Positions 26,207 through 35,599 of a stretch of DNA of 64,000 nt are shown piece by piece. The first letter of the stretch is position 1, and every line of letters starts with the position of its first letter. The notes under the pieces are model-generated. The model did not search any database, was not told where the DNA came from, and saw only the letters and a list, made by a program, of their open reading frames with translations. The translations under genes and the position numbers were made by a program. The DNA comes from Caldifarciminota bacterium UBA6260 (GTDB lineage: Bacteria > Hydrothermota > 32-111). The stretch is from contig DJVI01000008.1 of the NCBI GenBank assembly GCA_002441125.1, positions 16,005 through 80,004 on the forward strand, read 5' to 3'.

Positions 26207-29200
26207 TAATTTTTGTTTTTGTAATTTTATCTTTCTCATCCATTTTTTCTTCTTTCTTTTATAGTATTTCTGATGGGAATATAAATGTAAACTATTATCC
26301 AGATGGAAATGACTCCATAAAAGTTTTAATACTTCCTCCTACAGATTTCACTTTAAGTGTTCAACCTTCAAGTTTGAAAGATATTGTTGTCGGACAACCT
26401 TTTTATTTTAAGGATTTTCATCTTTTACCTTTAAAACCTTACAAAGAAAAATATTCTTTGAATATTTCATATAAGAAGTTTAAAAATTATGGTAAAGTTT
26501 TTACTCCAGACAAAAAAACTGAAAAAATCTTATCTTCAATATCCTTAAACAGCAAAGATTTGAAAAATTTTATAAAACCAAGAACAAATTTCAAAACAAA
26601 ATCTTTAGAGTATGATGGAACACCTTTAGCCAAGATTAAAATCACTGGTAGCGGTTTTTATAGGATCTATTACGATGATATAAAAAGTAAAAGTGGAGTT
26701 GACCTTTCCTTATACGATCCAAAAAGTATAAAAGTTTACAATAAAAATGTACAGATACCTATAAACATCTTTGGGACAAATGATAACATTTTTGGAGAGG
26801 GTGATTATTTTGAATTTTACGGAGAGAGATTAAAAGGGAAAAATACCTATTTTGATAAATTCCAACTTGAGAATGTTTATGTTATAGTAGCTGGTGGTAG
26901 TAATGGTATAAGGTACGTTGTTGACAACCAGTTTATAGATGATTCTTTGATAGATTCAACTATATCCTCATACCTTTATGAAGTTCATATAGAAAACGAT
27001 TCTTTCTATCAGCCACTTGGAGGGAGAACAACTATTGATACATCAGATTTATGGTTTATGTCTTCTGTAAATCTTACGGCTCCATATGAAAAGTATATAT
27101 ATTTTAAAGGTTATGATACCATTTATAACATCTTCAATTTTTCAATATATTTCCATGGTTTTTCCTATAATCTACTTATAAATCCAGATCATATTTTAAC
27201 CTTCAATCTGAACGATTCTGTAATCGACACGATAAAGTGGGATGATCTTTCACCATACAAATATGTTAAGGACTCTTTGGTTTTTAATAGTGATTCTTGT
27301 AAGATCAGATTTGAACTTGTTGGTGGAGATACTTTGGGTGTTGGTTTGAACTATTATGAATATTCCTATATGAAAAATTTGATTCTTGAAAATGGAAGGT
27401 TAGATTTTAAAATATCCAATTTGAATTTTGGAACATACAAGTTCCATATAAAAGGTTTAACTTCAACAGATGTTAAGGTATATAGAAATGACCTGAAAAA
27501 TATAACAAACTTTATAACAGTTTATAATCCTATCTCAAACGATTATGATTTATATTTTACAGACCAGATTTTTTCTTTACCTGTAAATTATTCTGTCTAT
27601 CAAAACACTTCATTTTTAAAACCTGATACTATAGAAATTTTTAGAAATAACCAGCTCGATTCGCCAGCTAATGAGGGGAATTTTGTTATTATAGTTGATC
27701 AGAAATTAAAAGAAAAAGCAAAAGATCTTGCTGATCTTTTCTCCTTAGAAAACAAAGTTTTTCTTGCTGGAACCGACGAAATTTATGATCAGTTCAACTA
27801 TGGATTTAGAGGCACAAAACCAATAAAAGATTTTTTAATATCAGCTTACAACAATTGGAATCTGCCACCTACACATGTTCTTCTTCTTGGAGATGGTTCT
27901 TATGATAACAACAACCATCTTAAAATTTTAGACAACAGTATTCCAGCACCATACTATTATGAAAGTTCCGCATATTCAAGAGCACTTGTAGCTTCAGATA
28001 ATTATTTTGCAACAATAGTGGGAGATGATCCTATTGAGGATATATCTGTTTCAAGATTTCCTGCAAGAGATGAGAGGGAGATTCAGATAGCTATAGATAA
28101 AGTTAAACATTACTTTGATTGGAAAAACTCTGGTGCATTCAATCTTAAATTCATTTTTGCTTACGATACAACACCTCCCGGAGATGATCTTCCTTCATAT
28201 GTTGATGCAAAGTATCAATCTTATAAACTCGCATCGATGATGCCAGATTATATAGGGGTTGATTTTATGGCAAATCTTTATGATAACAACGGTGATTTTC
28301 TAAACCAACTCAATTATGGGACATCAATTTTAAACATTTACTCTCACGGTGCCTCACAATCTATAGGTAGTGGTGTTTACATAAGGATAAGTGATGTTTT
28401 GAGGATGAACAATATTAACAGGTTGCCTTTTGTAAAAGTTTATTCATGTGATACAGGATATTTTGATGAACTTTTAAGAGAGCAACAATCTATAGGTGAA
28501 GCTTTTGTTCTCGCTCCTTCAGGAGGAGCAATAGCTTATTATGGTTCAGCAACGGCAAGTACTGATAACCTTAACAATAGCCTTGGTGAATCGAATTTCA
28601 GGCAACTGGCTTTTAATGGAATAAAAAATATTGGAGAGATTATACTTTATGGTGAATTAAACTTTTTTATCAACAGCAGTGCTTTTGGTAGTACAAATCA
28701 GGATGATCCCAATGTCTATGAGATAAAAAATTATGGTCTTTTGGGTATAAACCTACTTGATCTAAAAATACCTGATATTTCTGAAAAAACTTGTTCCCTT
28801 TCGTCATACCAAATATATCCTAAAGATACTCTTGTTGTAATACATTCAGATTCTAATTTAAAAGATGGATTTCTTGAAAGTGTCCTTATTGATTCGGAAA
28901 GGAAAATGTTGGTTTTTGATCATTCTGATCTTATTAATGGTTACGGAGAGAATACTCTATACCTTCCTGACACACTTCCAAATTCTTCGATGATACTTGC
29001 AACTTTAGCTTATACGAAGGATACTTCAATTCTTTACATTTCCTATCCTACAGTTGGTGGAGATGGTGTTAAAAGTTTTTACATTCAACCTTCAAACCCC
29101 GATACTTTGACGGAGTTTAGAATATATGCAAAAAAGGGCGGTAAAAATATTAAAAATTTGGTAGCTTACTATAAGTACCCAAGTTCTACATACTACTATA

Positions 29201-30678
29201 GTACAAACATGGTTCAGGACTCTTTGGACAGTTTACTTTTTTATACAAATCTTTTACAACCTATAAAAGCTAAAAAGAGTTCATACGATTATTTCAACTA
29301 TTATATTTCATATACAGATTCTACAGGTAATATAAATTTCACAACATTCACAAAAAAAATGTTGATCCCTCCATATCCTGATGCAAGGGTTTTTCAAAAA
29401 CCATACCTTTCATTCGAAGATGGCAGTCCAGCCATTACAGTTAAGATTTCAAATGGTGGAGAAAGGGAAATAACCTCTATGCCTGTTGGCTTTTACAAGA
29501 TAGATGAAAATGATGACACAACCGTTATAGGGATAGACACTGTCTCGATTAAGGGAGGAGAAACAAAAGAATCGAAAATAAAAATAGATAGGAACTATTT
29601 TGGAGAAAAGATATTAGTTTTTGCAGCAAAAGATACTTTAAATTTTCCTGATAAGAATTTTACAAACAATAAGATTTTAGAATCATATTTTGATTACCTT
29701 TATGCTTATATATATGGAAAAGAACCTTTTGACTCGGCAATATCATACCATAATCTTTTAATTTTTAACAAAGGACAAGAAAAGGATGATACAAATTTGA
29801 TAATAGTTTCAAAGGATTCTATAGTTGAAACTGATCAAAATGTTGTAATTCTTGGTGATGAAAAGAACAGTTATCTTTATAGGATAGATATACTTGATCC
29901 TAATCAAAAAAGTATACTTTCACTCTATCCATCTTCAGATCTTTTACCAGCAAACATATTAAAATACGATTCACTTTCAAACAAATTCATTTTGAGTGGA
30001 GAGAAAATTGAAGATACTACCATTTTCGAATTTGAAAATAATAGAGAGAAATTTATAATAGGAAGATGGAGTGATACTATTCCTCCCCTTGTTAAAATAT
30101 TTGTTGAGAATAAAGAGGTTTACTCTTCAACAGTTTTGGTTAACGATGTAAATTTCGGTATAACTGTTGAGGATAATGAGGGTGTTGATACCAAGAGTTT
30201 ACAAATTATAGTGGATGATGATACTCTCTCCTCCGAAAATGATTACAGAGTTACAAAGGAAAGTGTTATAAAAAATCTTCCAGTTAAGATCTCAAAATTT
30301 CTTGACAATGGTAACCACTCTATAAAAGTTCATTGTAATGATATATATGGTAACTGGACAGATAAAATGTTTGAGTTTCAAGTTTCCAACCAGTTCAAAT
30401 TTATAAATGTTGCAAATTTCCCTAACCCTGTTACAGGTAAAAGCACAAGAATAGTTTGTGAACTTTCGAAAAATCCACAAACAGCGAAGTTAAAGATTTT
30501 CAAGTCGAGTGGAGATTTGTTTAAAACATATAACCTTTACTATCTAAAGGATAGGTTTGTATACACTGATCTTTCTATGGATGGTTTTTCAAATGGATCC
30601 TATTTTTATTATGTTGAAGCTGAAAGTGAAGGGGAAAAAATAAAATCAAAAATTCAAAAGATGAGTGTTATAAGATGA
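26176..30678 (+). CDS. porU: C25-family cysteine peptidase, probable T9SS sortase PorU
   Basis: 1500 residues, somewhat longer than typical PorU (about 1100-1300). Signal peptide at about 5-28. The gingipain-like domain lies near residues 510-800: FVIIVDQKL, THVLLLGDGSYDN, SDNYFATI, DISVSRFPARDE, then the catalytic His in NIYSHGASQS (about 724) and catalytic Cys in VYSCDTGYFDE (about 758). The 34-residue spacing agrees with gingipains. After it come Ig-like strands and a tail with NFPNPVTG and NGSYFYYVEAE, a FlgD/sorting-like module. PorU cleaves sorting domains and transfers cargo to a surface glycolipid. A plain secreted gingipain-like peptidase is the alternative, but the porV-like gene overlapping it by 4 bp favours PorU. 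Confidence 0.85.
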   Translation: MERKNLQYKVVIFVFVILSFSSIFSSFFYSISDGNINVNYYPDGNDSIKVLILPPTDFTLSVQPSSLKDIVVGQPFYFKDFHLLPLKPYKEKYSLNISYKKFKNYGKVFTPDKKTEKILSSISLNSKDLKNFIKPRTNFKTKSLEYDGTPLAKIKITGSGFYRIYYDDIKSKSGVDLSLYDPKSIKVYNKNVQIPINIFGTNDNIFGEGDYFEFYGERLKGKNTYFDKFQLENVYVIVAGGSNGIRYVVDNQFIDDSLIDSTISSYLYEVHIENDSFYQPLGGRTTIDTSDLWFMSSVNLTAPYEKYIYFKGYDTIYNIFNFSIYFHGFSYNLLINPDHILTFNLNDSVIDTIKWDDLSPYKYVKDSLVFNSDSCKIRFELVGGDTLGVGLNYYEYSYMKNLILENGRLDFKISNLNFGTYKFHIKGLTSTDVKVYRNDLKNITNFITVYNPISNDYDLYFTDQIFSLPVNYSVYQNTSFLKPDTIEIFRNNQLDSPANEGNFVIIVDQKLKEKAKDLADLFSLENKVFLAGTDEIYDQFNYGFRGTKPIKDFLISAYNNWNLPPTHVLLLGDGSYDNNNHLKILDNSIPAPYYYESSAYSRALVASDNYFATIVGDDPIEDISVSRFPARDEREIQIAIDKVKHYFDWKNSGAFNLKFIFAYDTTPPGDDLPSYVDAKYQSYKLASMMPDYIGVDFMANLYDNNGDFLNQLNYGTSILNIYSHGASQSIGSGVYIRISDVLRMNNINRLPFVKVYSCDTGYFDELLREQQSIGEAFVLAPSGGAIAYYGSATASTDNLNNSLGESNFRQLAFNGIKNIGEIILYGELNFFINSSAFGSTNQDDPNVYEIKNYGLLGINLLDLKIPDISEKTCSLSSYQIYPKDTLVVIHSDSNLKDGFLESVLIDSERKMLVFDHSDLINGYGENTLYLPDTLPNSSMILATLAYTKDTSILYISYPTVGGDGVKSFYIQPSNPDTLTEFRIYAKKGGKNIKNLVAYYKYPSSTYYYSTNMVQDSLDSLLFYTNLLQPIKAKKSSYDYFNYYISYTDSTGNINFTTFTKKMLIPPYPDARVFQKPYLSFEDGSPAITVKISNGGEREITSMPVGFYKIDENDDTTVIGIDTVSIKGGETKESKIKIDRNYFGEKILVFAAKDTLNFPDKNFTNNKILESYFDYLYAYIYGKEPFDSAISYHNLLIFNKGQEKDDTNLIIVSKDSIVETDQNVVILGDEKNSYLYRIDILDPNQKSILSLYPSSDLLPANILKYDSLSNKFILSGEKIEDTTIFEFENNREKFIIGRWSDTIPPLVKIFVENKEVYSSTVLVNDVNFGITVEDNEGVDTKSLQIIVDDDTLSSENDYRVTKESVIKNLPVKISKFLDNGNHSIKVHCNDIYGNWTDKMFEFQVSNQFKFINVANFPNPVTGKSTRIVCELSKNPQTAKLKIFKSSGDLFKTYNLYYLKDRFVYTDLSMDGFSNGSYFYYVEAESEGEKIKSKIQKMSVIR

Positions 30679-31634
30679 AAAAATTTATATTATTTTTGGT
30701 TACCAGTTTTTATATTTATATTTTCTCAACCGATTTTTTATCTATATTTCCAACACCTATTGGAGAGGGAGGAAAGGGTGCTGTTTTGACATTCAATTCA
30801 GAAAGGATTCCTCTTTTCTTCTACAATCCATCGAATTCTTCGAATATTTTTAAAGAACAAAGAGAAAACTTTTCATTTTTCTATGAACACAAATTTTTAT
30901 TTTCAAACATTTCTGATTACAACAATCTTTCAGTTCTTTTACCTGAAATAAAAAGAGTTAACTTGGGGTTACAGGTAATAAACCAAAATATTGATAACAT
31001 TCCGATATATCCAGAATACTCTGATTCTCTTTCTTTTATACCAACAGGATATTTTTCTGATAACTCTTTTGCAGGTATTTTTAATTTTTCATACAGGTAC
31101 TCCGATAAAGATTTTTATCAATTGAATTTCGGTGGGAATATAAAAACTATATATCATAAAATTTACAAAAATAGTGGGGTAGGTTTTGGTGTTGATTTAG
31201 GAACAACTTTTAGGTTTTGTTTAGATAATTTTAAAAATAGAGTTCCTGGAATTTTCTCTTTATCTTTAGTTTACAGAGATATAGCAAAAACAAGGGTTGT
31301 TTGGGATACAGATTCGAATACCGTATCTTTAATAAATGACAGATTCTTTTCCGCTATTTCCTATGAAATAAATGTTGAAAAGATAAGGTCGAAGATTTTT
31401 TCAGAATTTTCATTAGATATAGGAAGTAAAATGGTTTCCTTATCTATAATTTATACATACTCTGATTTGATAGGATTCAATTTAGGTTATCAACATATAT
31501 TGGCAGAAAGTTATAATCTAAAGAATATTGGTTTTGGAGTATTTTTAAATATTATGAAATTTTCAATATATTATTCCTTCACAATGTTTGATATTGGTAA
31601 CTCAAACTCTTTAGGTATCTCCTACTCATTTTGA
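30675..31634 (+). CDS. PorV/PorQ-like outer-membrane protein
   Basis: 319 residues with a signal peptide (about 1-20). The mature start FLSIFPTPIGEGGKGAV, followed by FFYNPSNSSN, resembles the PSA-GMGGA-WNPA opening of PorV/PorQ proteins. The rest is amphipathic strands (SLSLVYRDIAKTRVV, GFNLGYQHILAES) and it ends SLGISYSF with a terminal aromatic, as in FadL-like barrels. PorV carries cargo from the translocon to PorU. Overlap with porU is 4 bp. Sequence similarity to the consensus is distant, so the name is left open between PorV and PorQ. Confidence 0.7.
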   Translation: MKKFILFLVTSFYIYIFSTDFLSIFPTPIGEGGKGAVLTFNSERIPLFFYNPSNSSNIFKEQRENFSFFYEHKFLFSNISDYNNLSVLLPEIKRVNLGLQVINQNIDNIPIYPEYSDSLSFIPTGYFSDNSFAGIFNFSYRYSDKDFYQLNFGGNIKTIYHKIYKNSGVGFGVDLGTTFRFCLDNFKNRVPGIFSLSLVYRDIAKTRVVWDTDSNTVSLINDRFFSAISYEINVEKIRSKIFSEFSLDIGSKMVSLSIIYTYSDLIGFNLGYQHILAESYNLKNIGFGVFLNIMKFSIYYSFTMFDIGNSNSLGISYSF

Positions 31635-32578
31635 TGGAAACAAAAGATTTATTAACTTTATCTGAAAAGAAAAATTTTTTCGTCATATCTGGTAACTACT
31701 ATGAGGATATAAAAGTTATTATAAATAAACTGAAGGAAAAATATATCTCTCCTGGCGCTGAAGATTTTGATTATTTTGAGTTTTATATCCAAGATAGTGA
31801 GGAAGAAGATTTTTACAATAAGATTTTAACTCCTCCATTCATGTCATCAAAAAAAATATTTGTTTTGAAAGATGGTCTAAAGGTTTCAAAAAAATTTGCA
31901 GAGCAGATAAACGAGTTAGCAAAAAATCTTGATAACAATGTTATTTTTTTGATACTCTGCATAGATGAGGAAGAATTATCTCCATATGAGATAAAAAGGA
32001 TTTCAGAAGAAAAATTTAAAAACGCAACCCATCTCTATTTTGAGTCTGATCCAAAGTTTCAAAAGAGTATCAACATAAAAAGAATTGTCAGGTTTGCGAA
32101 AGAAAGGGAAATCGAAATAGATGATATTATAGCTCAAAAAATGCTCGATTTTACTGATGGCAATATATATTCAGTTTTCAACATCATAAATTCTGCATAT
32201 ATGAATAACGATAAGATAACTTTAGATTATGTTGAAAATCTTCACGAGAAAGTTGAATTCTACGATTCTTATATTTTTGATTTTCTTAACAGTATATCAG
32301 AGAAAAAACTGAAAGATACTATAGTTTCCTACAGAAAATGTCTTGAATGGAAGCTTTTAACAAATGATAACCTTGTTATGATGCTTTTGAAACAGTTCTC
32401 TGAAGCGAAAAAAAATGAAAAAAGCAGATTCAGGAATTGGGATGAAAAGGTGTTGAAAAAAAGCTTTGAAATGGTATATAATCTTTTAAGAGATCTTAGA
32501 AAGTATAACCAAAAGTATGGAACAATATTGGTTGAAGAAACACTTATAAAAATTATAAAGGGGGAAGAATGGATTTAA
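31634..32578 (+). CDS. holA: DNA polymerase III delta subunit (clamp-loader)
   Basis: 314 residues from the ATG at 31634 (an in-frame TTG lies one codon before). The order fits HolA: an AAA+-like N-terminal domain (FFVISGNYYEDIKVIINKLK, then MSSKKIFVLKDGLKV and NVIFLILCIDE), then the middle DGNIYSVFNIIN helix bundle, and a C-terminal collar domain with DNLVMMLLKQFSEAKK. Delta opens the beta clamp during loading. As usual for delta, no working Walker A is present. Its TGATG junction with the porV-like gene means the two are translationally coupled, an odd partner for a replication protein. Confidence 0.85.
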   Translation: METKDLLTLSEKKNFFVISGNYYEDIKVIINKLKEKYISPGAEDFDYFEFYIQDSEEEDFYNKILTPPFMSSKKIFVLKDGLKVSKKFAEQINELAKNLDNNVIFLILCIDEEELSPYEIKRISEEKFKNATHLYFESDPKFQKSINIKRIVRFAKEREIEIDDIIAQKMLDFTDGNIYSVFNIINSAYMNNDKITLDYVENLHEKVEFYDSYIFDFLNSISEKKLKDTIVSYRKCLEWKLLTNDNLVMMLLKQFSEAKKNEKSRFRNWDEKVLKKSFEMVYNLLRDLRKYNQKYGTILVEETLIKIIKGEEWI

Positions 32579-33423
32579 GAGGTTTAATAGCCGAAAAGGA
32601 AGAGATTGAAAATAGGATGAATAAACTTGAGCAGATGAAAGGGCAGATAAAAATAGTTGTATATGAAAAGATAAAAAAAGAGTATGAAGAAAAATTGAAA
32701 AATATCTTTGAACAGATAAAAAAAGATTCAAATTTTATAAAGAGTGAGATAGAGAGTATAAATAGAAAGAAAGAAAAAATAAAAGAAGAGATAGATAATT
32801 TGGATTTGGAAATTGAAGAGATAAGTGTAAGAAATATTCTTGGAGAAATAAATCCCAAAGATTTTGAGGAGAAAAAAAATTTTTTTGAAAGAAAAAGAGA
32901 AGAATTGTTGGGAGAGTTTAAAAAACTTCAGGAAAACGAACATGAACTTTCAAAAATCTTACCTGAAGAGAAGTCTTTTTTTGAACCTTCTGTAAATGAG
33001 TTTAAAGGAAAAATAGTATATGAAGATAACCTTGTTTATCCTGAAAGTAAAAGCGAACAACCTTTTCCTCCATTGATGGAAACCTCTACCGAAGATGTTA
33101 ACCCTGAAGAATTGGAAAAGAATATTTCTGAAGGCATCCAGACTGCTATAGATAATATAATTTCTCCTGATATAGTAAAAGAAGAAAAATTTGAACTCGG
33201 CAAAGATCTTCCTAAAGAGGAAAAAATGGTAAAGGATAATCCTCTTGAGATAAACAATAAGAAGTTCAAATCTGAGGAAGAAATAGTTTTTGAAAAGGAT
33301 TTTGATGTGAATGTTAAAGATGAAAATATTGAAACTATAGAGGGACTCGTATGTCCCAAATGTGGGCATGTTAACAGATCCGACCTTTTCAACTGCGAAA
33401 AATGTGGGGCTGAACTTCTCTAA
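32569..33423 (+). CDS. Coiled-coil protein with C-terminal zinc ribbon
   Basis: 284 residues, overlapping holA by 10 bp. Residues about 1-130 are a long Lys/Glu coiled coil. Residues 130-250 are acidic and probably disordered. The C-terminus CPKCGHVNRSDLFNCEKCG (two CxxC knuckles) is a zinc ribbon. No catalytic motif. Such coil-plus-ribbon proteins usually act as adaptors; its partner is unknown. Confidence 0.8.
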   Translation: MDLRGLIAEKEEIENRMNKLEQMKGQIKIVVYEKIKKEYEEKLKNIFEQIKKDSNFIKSEIESINRKKEKIKEEIDNLDLEIEEISVRNILGEINPKDFEEKKNFFERKREELLGEFKKLQENEHELSKILPEEKSFFEPSVNEFKGKIVYEDNLVYPESKSEQPFPPLMETSTEDVNPEELEKNISEGIQTAIDNIISPDIVKEEKFELGKDLPKEEKMVKDNPLEINNKKFKSEEEIVFEKDFDVNVKDENIETIEGLVCPKCGHVNRSDLFNCEKCGAELL

Positions 33424-34769
33424 TGGTTCTTAGAAAGATCACTTTTTATACATTTTCAAATTATATAAACATTTTTCTTTCATTTGTTCAAGGTTTTTTT
33501 CTTGTTAAAATACTAAGCCTTTCTCAGATGGGAGAGTTCAGTCAATTCAAAATTATTCTAAATTATCTTATGCTTTTCAATTTGGGATTAACTAACTCTT
33601 TTTTGATTTTGCTTCCAAATTCTTCACCTGATGAAAGAAAAATTTTTAAAAATCAGATTTTTACAATAAATACGATAATTTTTATAACAGTTTCTATTCT
33701 CTTCTTATCATTGTTTCTTTTTTTTAAAAGAGAAATATTCCTATTCATTTTTTTGGTTCTTTTCTTTTACTCGTCAAAAGAGATTCCTTCATATTATTTG
33801 AGAGCGGTCGGTGAATTTTCAAAATATTCAACCAATCTTATACTTTCCCAAACAGTACTTTTACTCTCAACGATAACTTTAACATACCTTTTTGGTCTAA
33901 AGGGAGCATATTTAAGTTTTTTAATATATTCTGTTTTTTCATTCTTTTTCGGAATATCTCTTATAAAAGGTATTAATTTTTCCAATTTTAATTTTGGAAA
34001 TTTTATCTTTTTTATTAAAAAAGGTTTCGATATTTACTTCGTTGGATTTCTAAATCAAATTATATCCAATTTTGAAAGATTATTTTTGAGTTTTATACTT
34101 TTAAAAGAAACTTTTGCTATTTATTCAACCGCGGTCTTTTTCCTTTCATTTATTCAGATGTTACCAGTTTCTATAGTTCAATTCTTTTTGCCAGATTTTG
34201 TGAAAAATATAGAAAAGTACTCACAGAAAAAATTAAACATTTTTTTTGTTATAATCTCTACCCTAACATTTTTTATGATAATCGTCTCTTACCTTTTTTT
34301 AAAGATCATTACAAAAAAAATTTTACCAAATTACGCTGATTCAGTTAAAATCTTTTCAATACTTTCCGTGACTATTTTTTTCGATATATTTTTCTATTTG
34401 ATGTTCAACAAACTTTTATCTTTAGAAAAATTGAAATACTACAATTATATTCAAATCGTTGGTTCTCTTATAGTTTTTTTGGGAGTTTTACTTTTTTATT
34501 TATTTAAGAAAGATATAAACATAATTGAATTCTCATATTACTTTTTACTACTAAAAACTTTATATTTTTTTATCTGGGTATTTTTTTTAAAATTCATTTT
34601 CAATATAAGTTTGAAATTTTTTTCTCTTATCTTGATTTTCCTTTACAGTTTTATAATCATTATTTTTGAAAATATAAATTTGTATTTATCTTTTGGTATA
34701 ATTTTATTATTTTTTACTATTTTAATTCTCTTTGCTAAAAAGCTCATTTTATTTATTAAAGAGGGATAA
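33423..34769 (+). CDS. Polysaccharide flippase (Wzx/MATE-like)
   Basis: 448 residues with about 12-14 membrane helices. The N-terminal pattern KITFYTFSNYINIFLSFVQGF and LSLSQMGEFSQFKIILNY is that of the polysaccharide-biosynthesis/flippase (Wzx, PF01943/PF13440) group. It should move lipid-linked sugar units across the inner membrane. It begins with a TAATG overlap to the preceding gene and starts the glycan cluster that runs to 39226. Confidence 0.85.
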   Translation: MVLRKITFYTFSNYINIFLSFVQGFFLVKILSLSQMGEFSQFKIILNYLMLFNLGLTNSFLILLPNSSPDERKIFKNQIFTINTIIFITVSILFLSLFLFFKREIFLFIFLVLFFYSSKEIPSYYLRAVGEFSKYSTNLILSQTVLLLSTITLTYLFGLKGAYLSFLIYSVFSFFFGISLIKGINFSNFNFGNFIFFIKKGFDIYFVGFLNQIISNFERLFLSFILLKETFAIYSTAVFFLSFIQMLPVSIVQFFLPDFVKNIEKYSQKKLNIFFVIISTLTFFMIIVSYLFLKIITKKILPNYADSVKIFSILSVTIFFDIFFYLMFNKLLSLEKLKYYNYIQIVGSLIVFLGVLLFYLFKKDINIIEFSYYFLLLKTLYFFIWVFFLKFIFNISLKFFSLILIFLYSFIIIIFENINLYLSFGIILLFFTILILFAKKLILFIKEG

Positions 34770-34771
34770 AG

Positions 34772-35596
34772 TTGGAAATCATTGTTGTTCTGTTTGAAAG
34801 AAAAAATGTTGTTCAATTTTTTGAAAAGAATTTAAATATTTTAAAGGATGGAAAAGTAAAACTTTTACTTGTTGATAATGGTGATAATAAAAATTTTTTA
34901 CCAGAAGGACTGGAAAAGGTTTACATTAAAAATGAAAAGAATTATGGATATGGTAAATCTATAAATATTGCAGCAGATCTGATAAAAGAAGATTATTTTC
35001 TTGTTTCAAACGATGATATTGTACTTGAAAAATATTTTTTCAGGAAATTAGAGAAAAAGATTGAAATGTACAGAAAGAAAAATTATGCTATTGTGGGTTT
35101 TAACATATTCTCCAATACCAGTTTTAGAAAAGGTATACAGAAAACTGCTTACAATCCGTTCGTTATACTTTACCATTTCTCATTTTTACCTTTTATATTT
35201 TCAATATTCGATAGAAAGAGTAAAGGTTATCTTGGAGTATGGGAAGGGATGCATTTTTATAAAAGTTCAAAAGAAGTTTTCGGTGTGAATGGTTCTTTAA
35301 TGCTTATCAACAAATATGCCTTTGAAAAGATAGGTAAGTTTGATCCAGAGTTTTTTCTAACATATGAGGAGACAGACCTTTTCTTGAGGATGAAAAAGAA
35401 GGGATATAAAATATTCTATGATAAAGAACTGAAAGCTTTCCATGAGCATAATATTTCTGCCTCAAAGGACTCATTGAACTATTCATATAATTCAATGGAT
35501 CACTTTTTGAAAAAACATTATGGAAAATTTATAGCAAAATTTATAAAATTTTATTTGAAAATATTTTTATTTTTTAAAAAAATGATAAAATTATAA
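34772..35596 (+). CDS. Glycosyltransferase family 2
   Basis: 274 residues starting at a TTG with an AGAGGG site just before it. GT2 motifs: VKLLLVDNGDN, NYGYGKSINIA, VSNDDIVLE (the DxD-like metal site), VNGSLMLINKYAFEKIGKFD and FFLTYEETDLFLRMKKKGY. This is the rhamnosyltransferase-like arrangement of inverting enzymes used in surface polysaccharide. It lies between the flippase and the polymerase-like gene. Confidence 0.9.
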   Translation: MEIIVVLFERKNVVQFFEKNLNILKDGKVKLLLVDNGDNKNFLPEGLEKVYIKNEKNYGYGKSINIAADLIKEDYFLVSNDDIVLEKYFFRKLEKKIEMYRKKNYAIVGFNIFSNTSFRKGIQKTAYNPFVILYHFSFLPFIFSIFDRKSKGYLGVWEGMHFYKSSKEVFGVNGSLMLINKYAFEKIGKFDPEFFLTYEETDLFLRMKKKGYKIFYDKELKAFHEHNISASKDSLNYSYNSMDHFLKKHYGKFIAKFIKFYLKIFLFFKKMIKL

Positions 35597-35599
35597 ATT

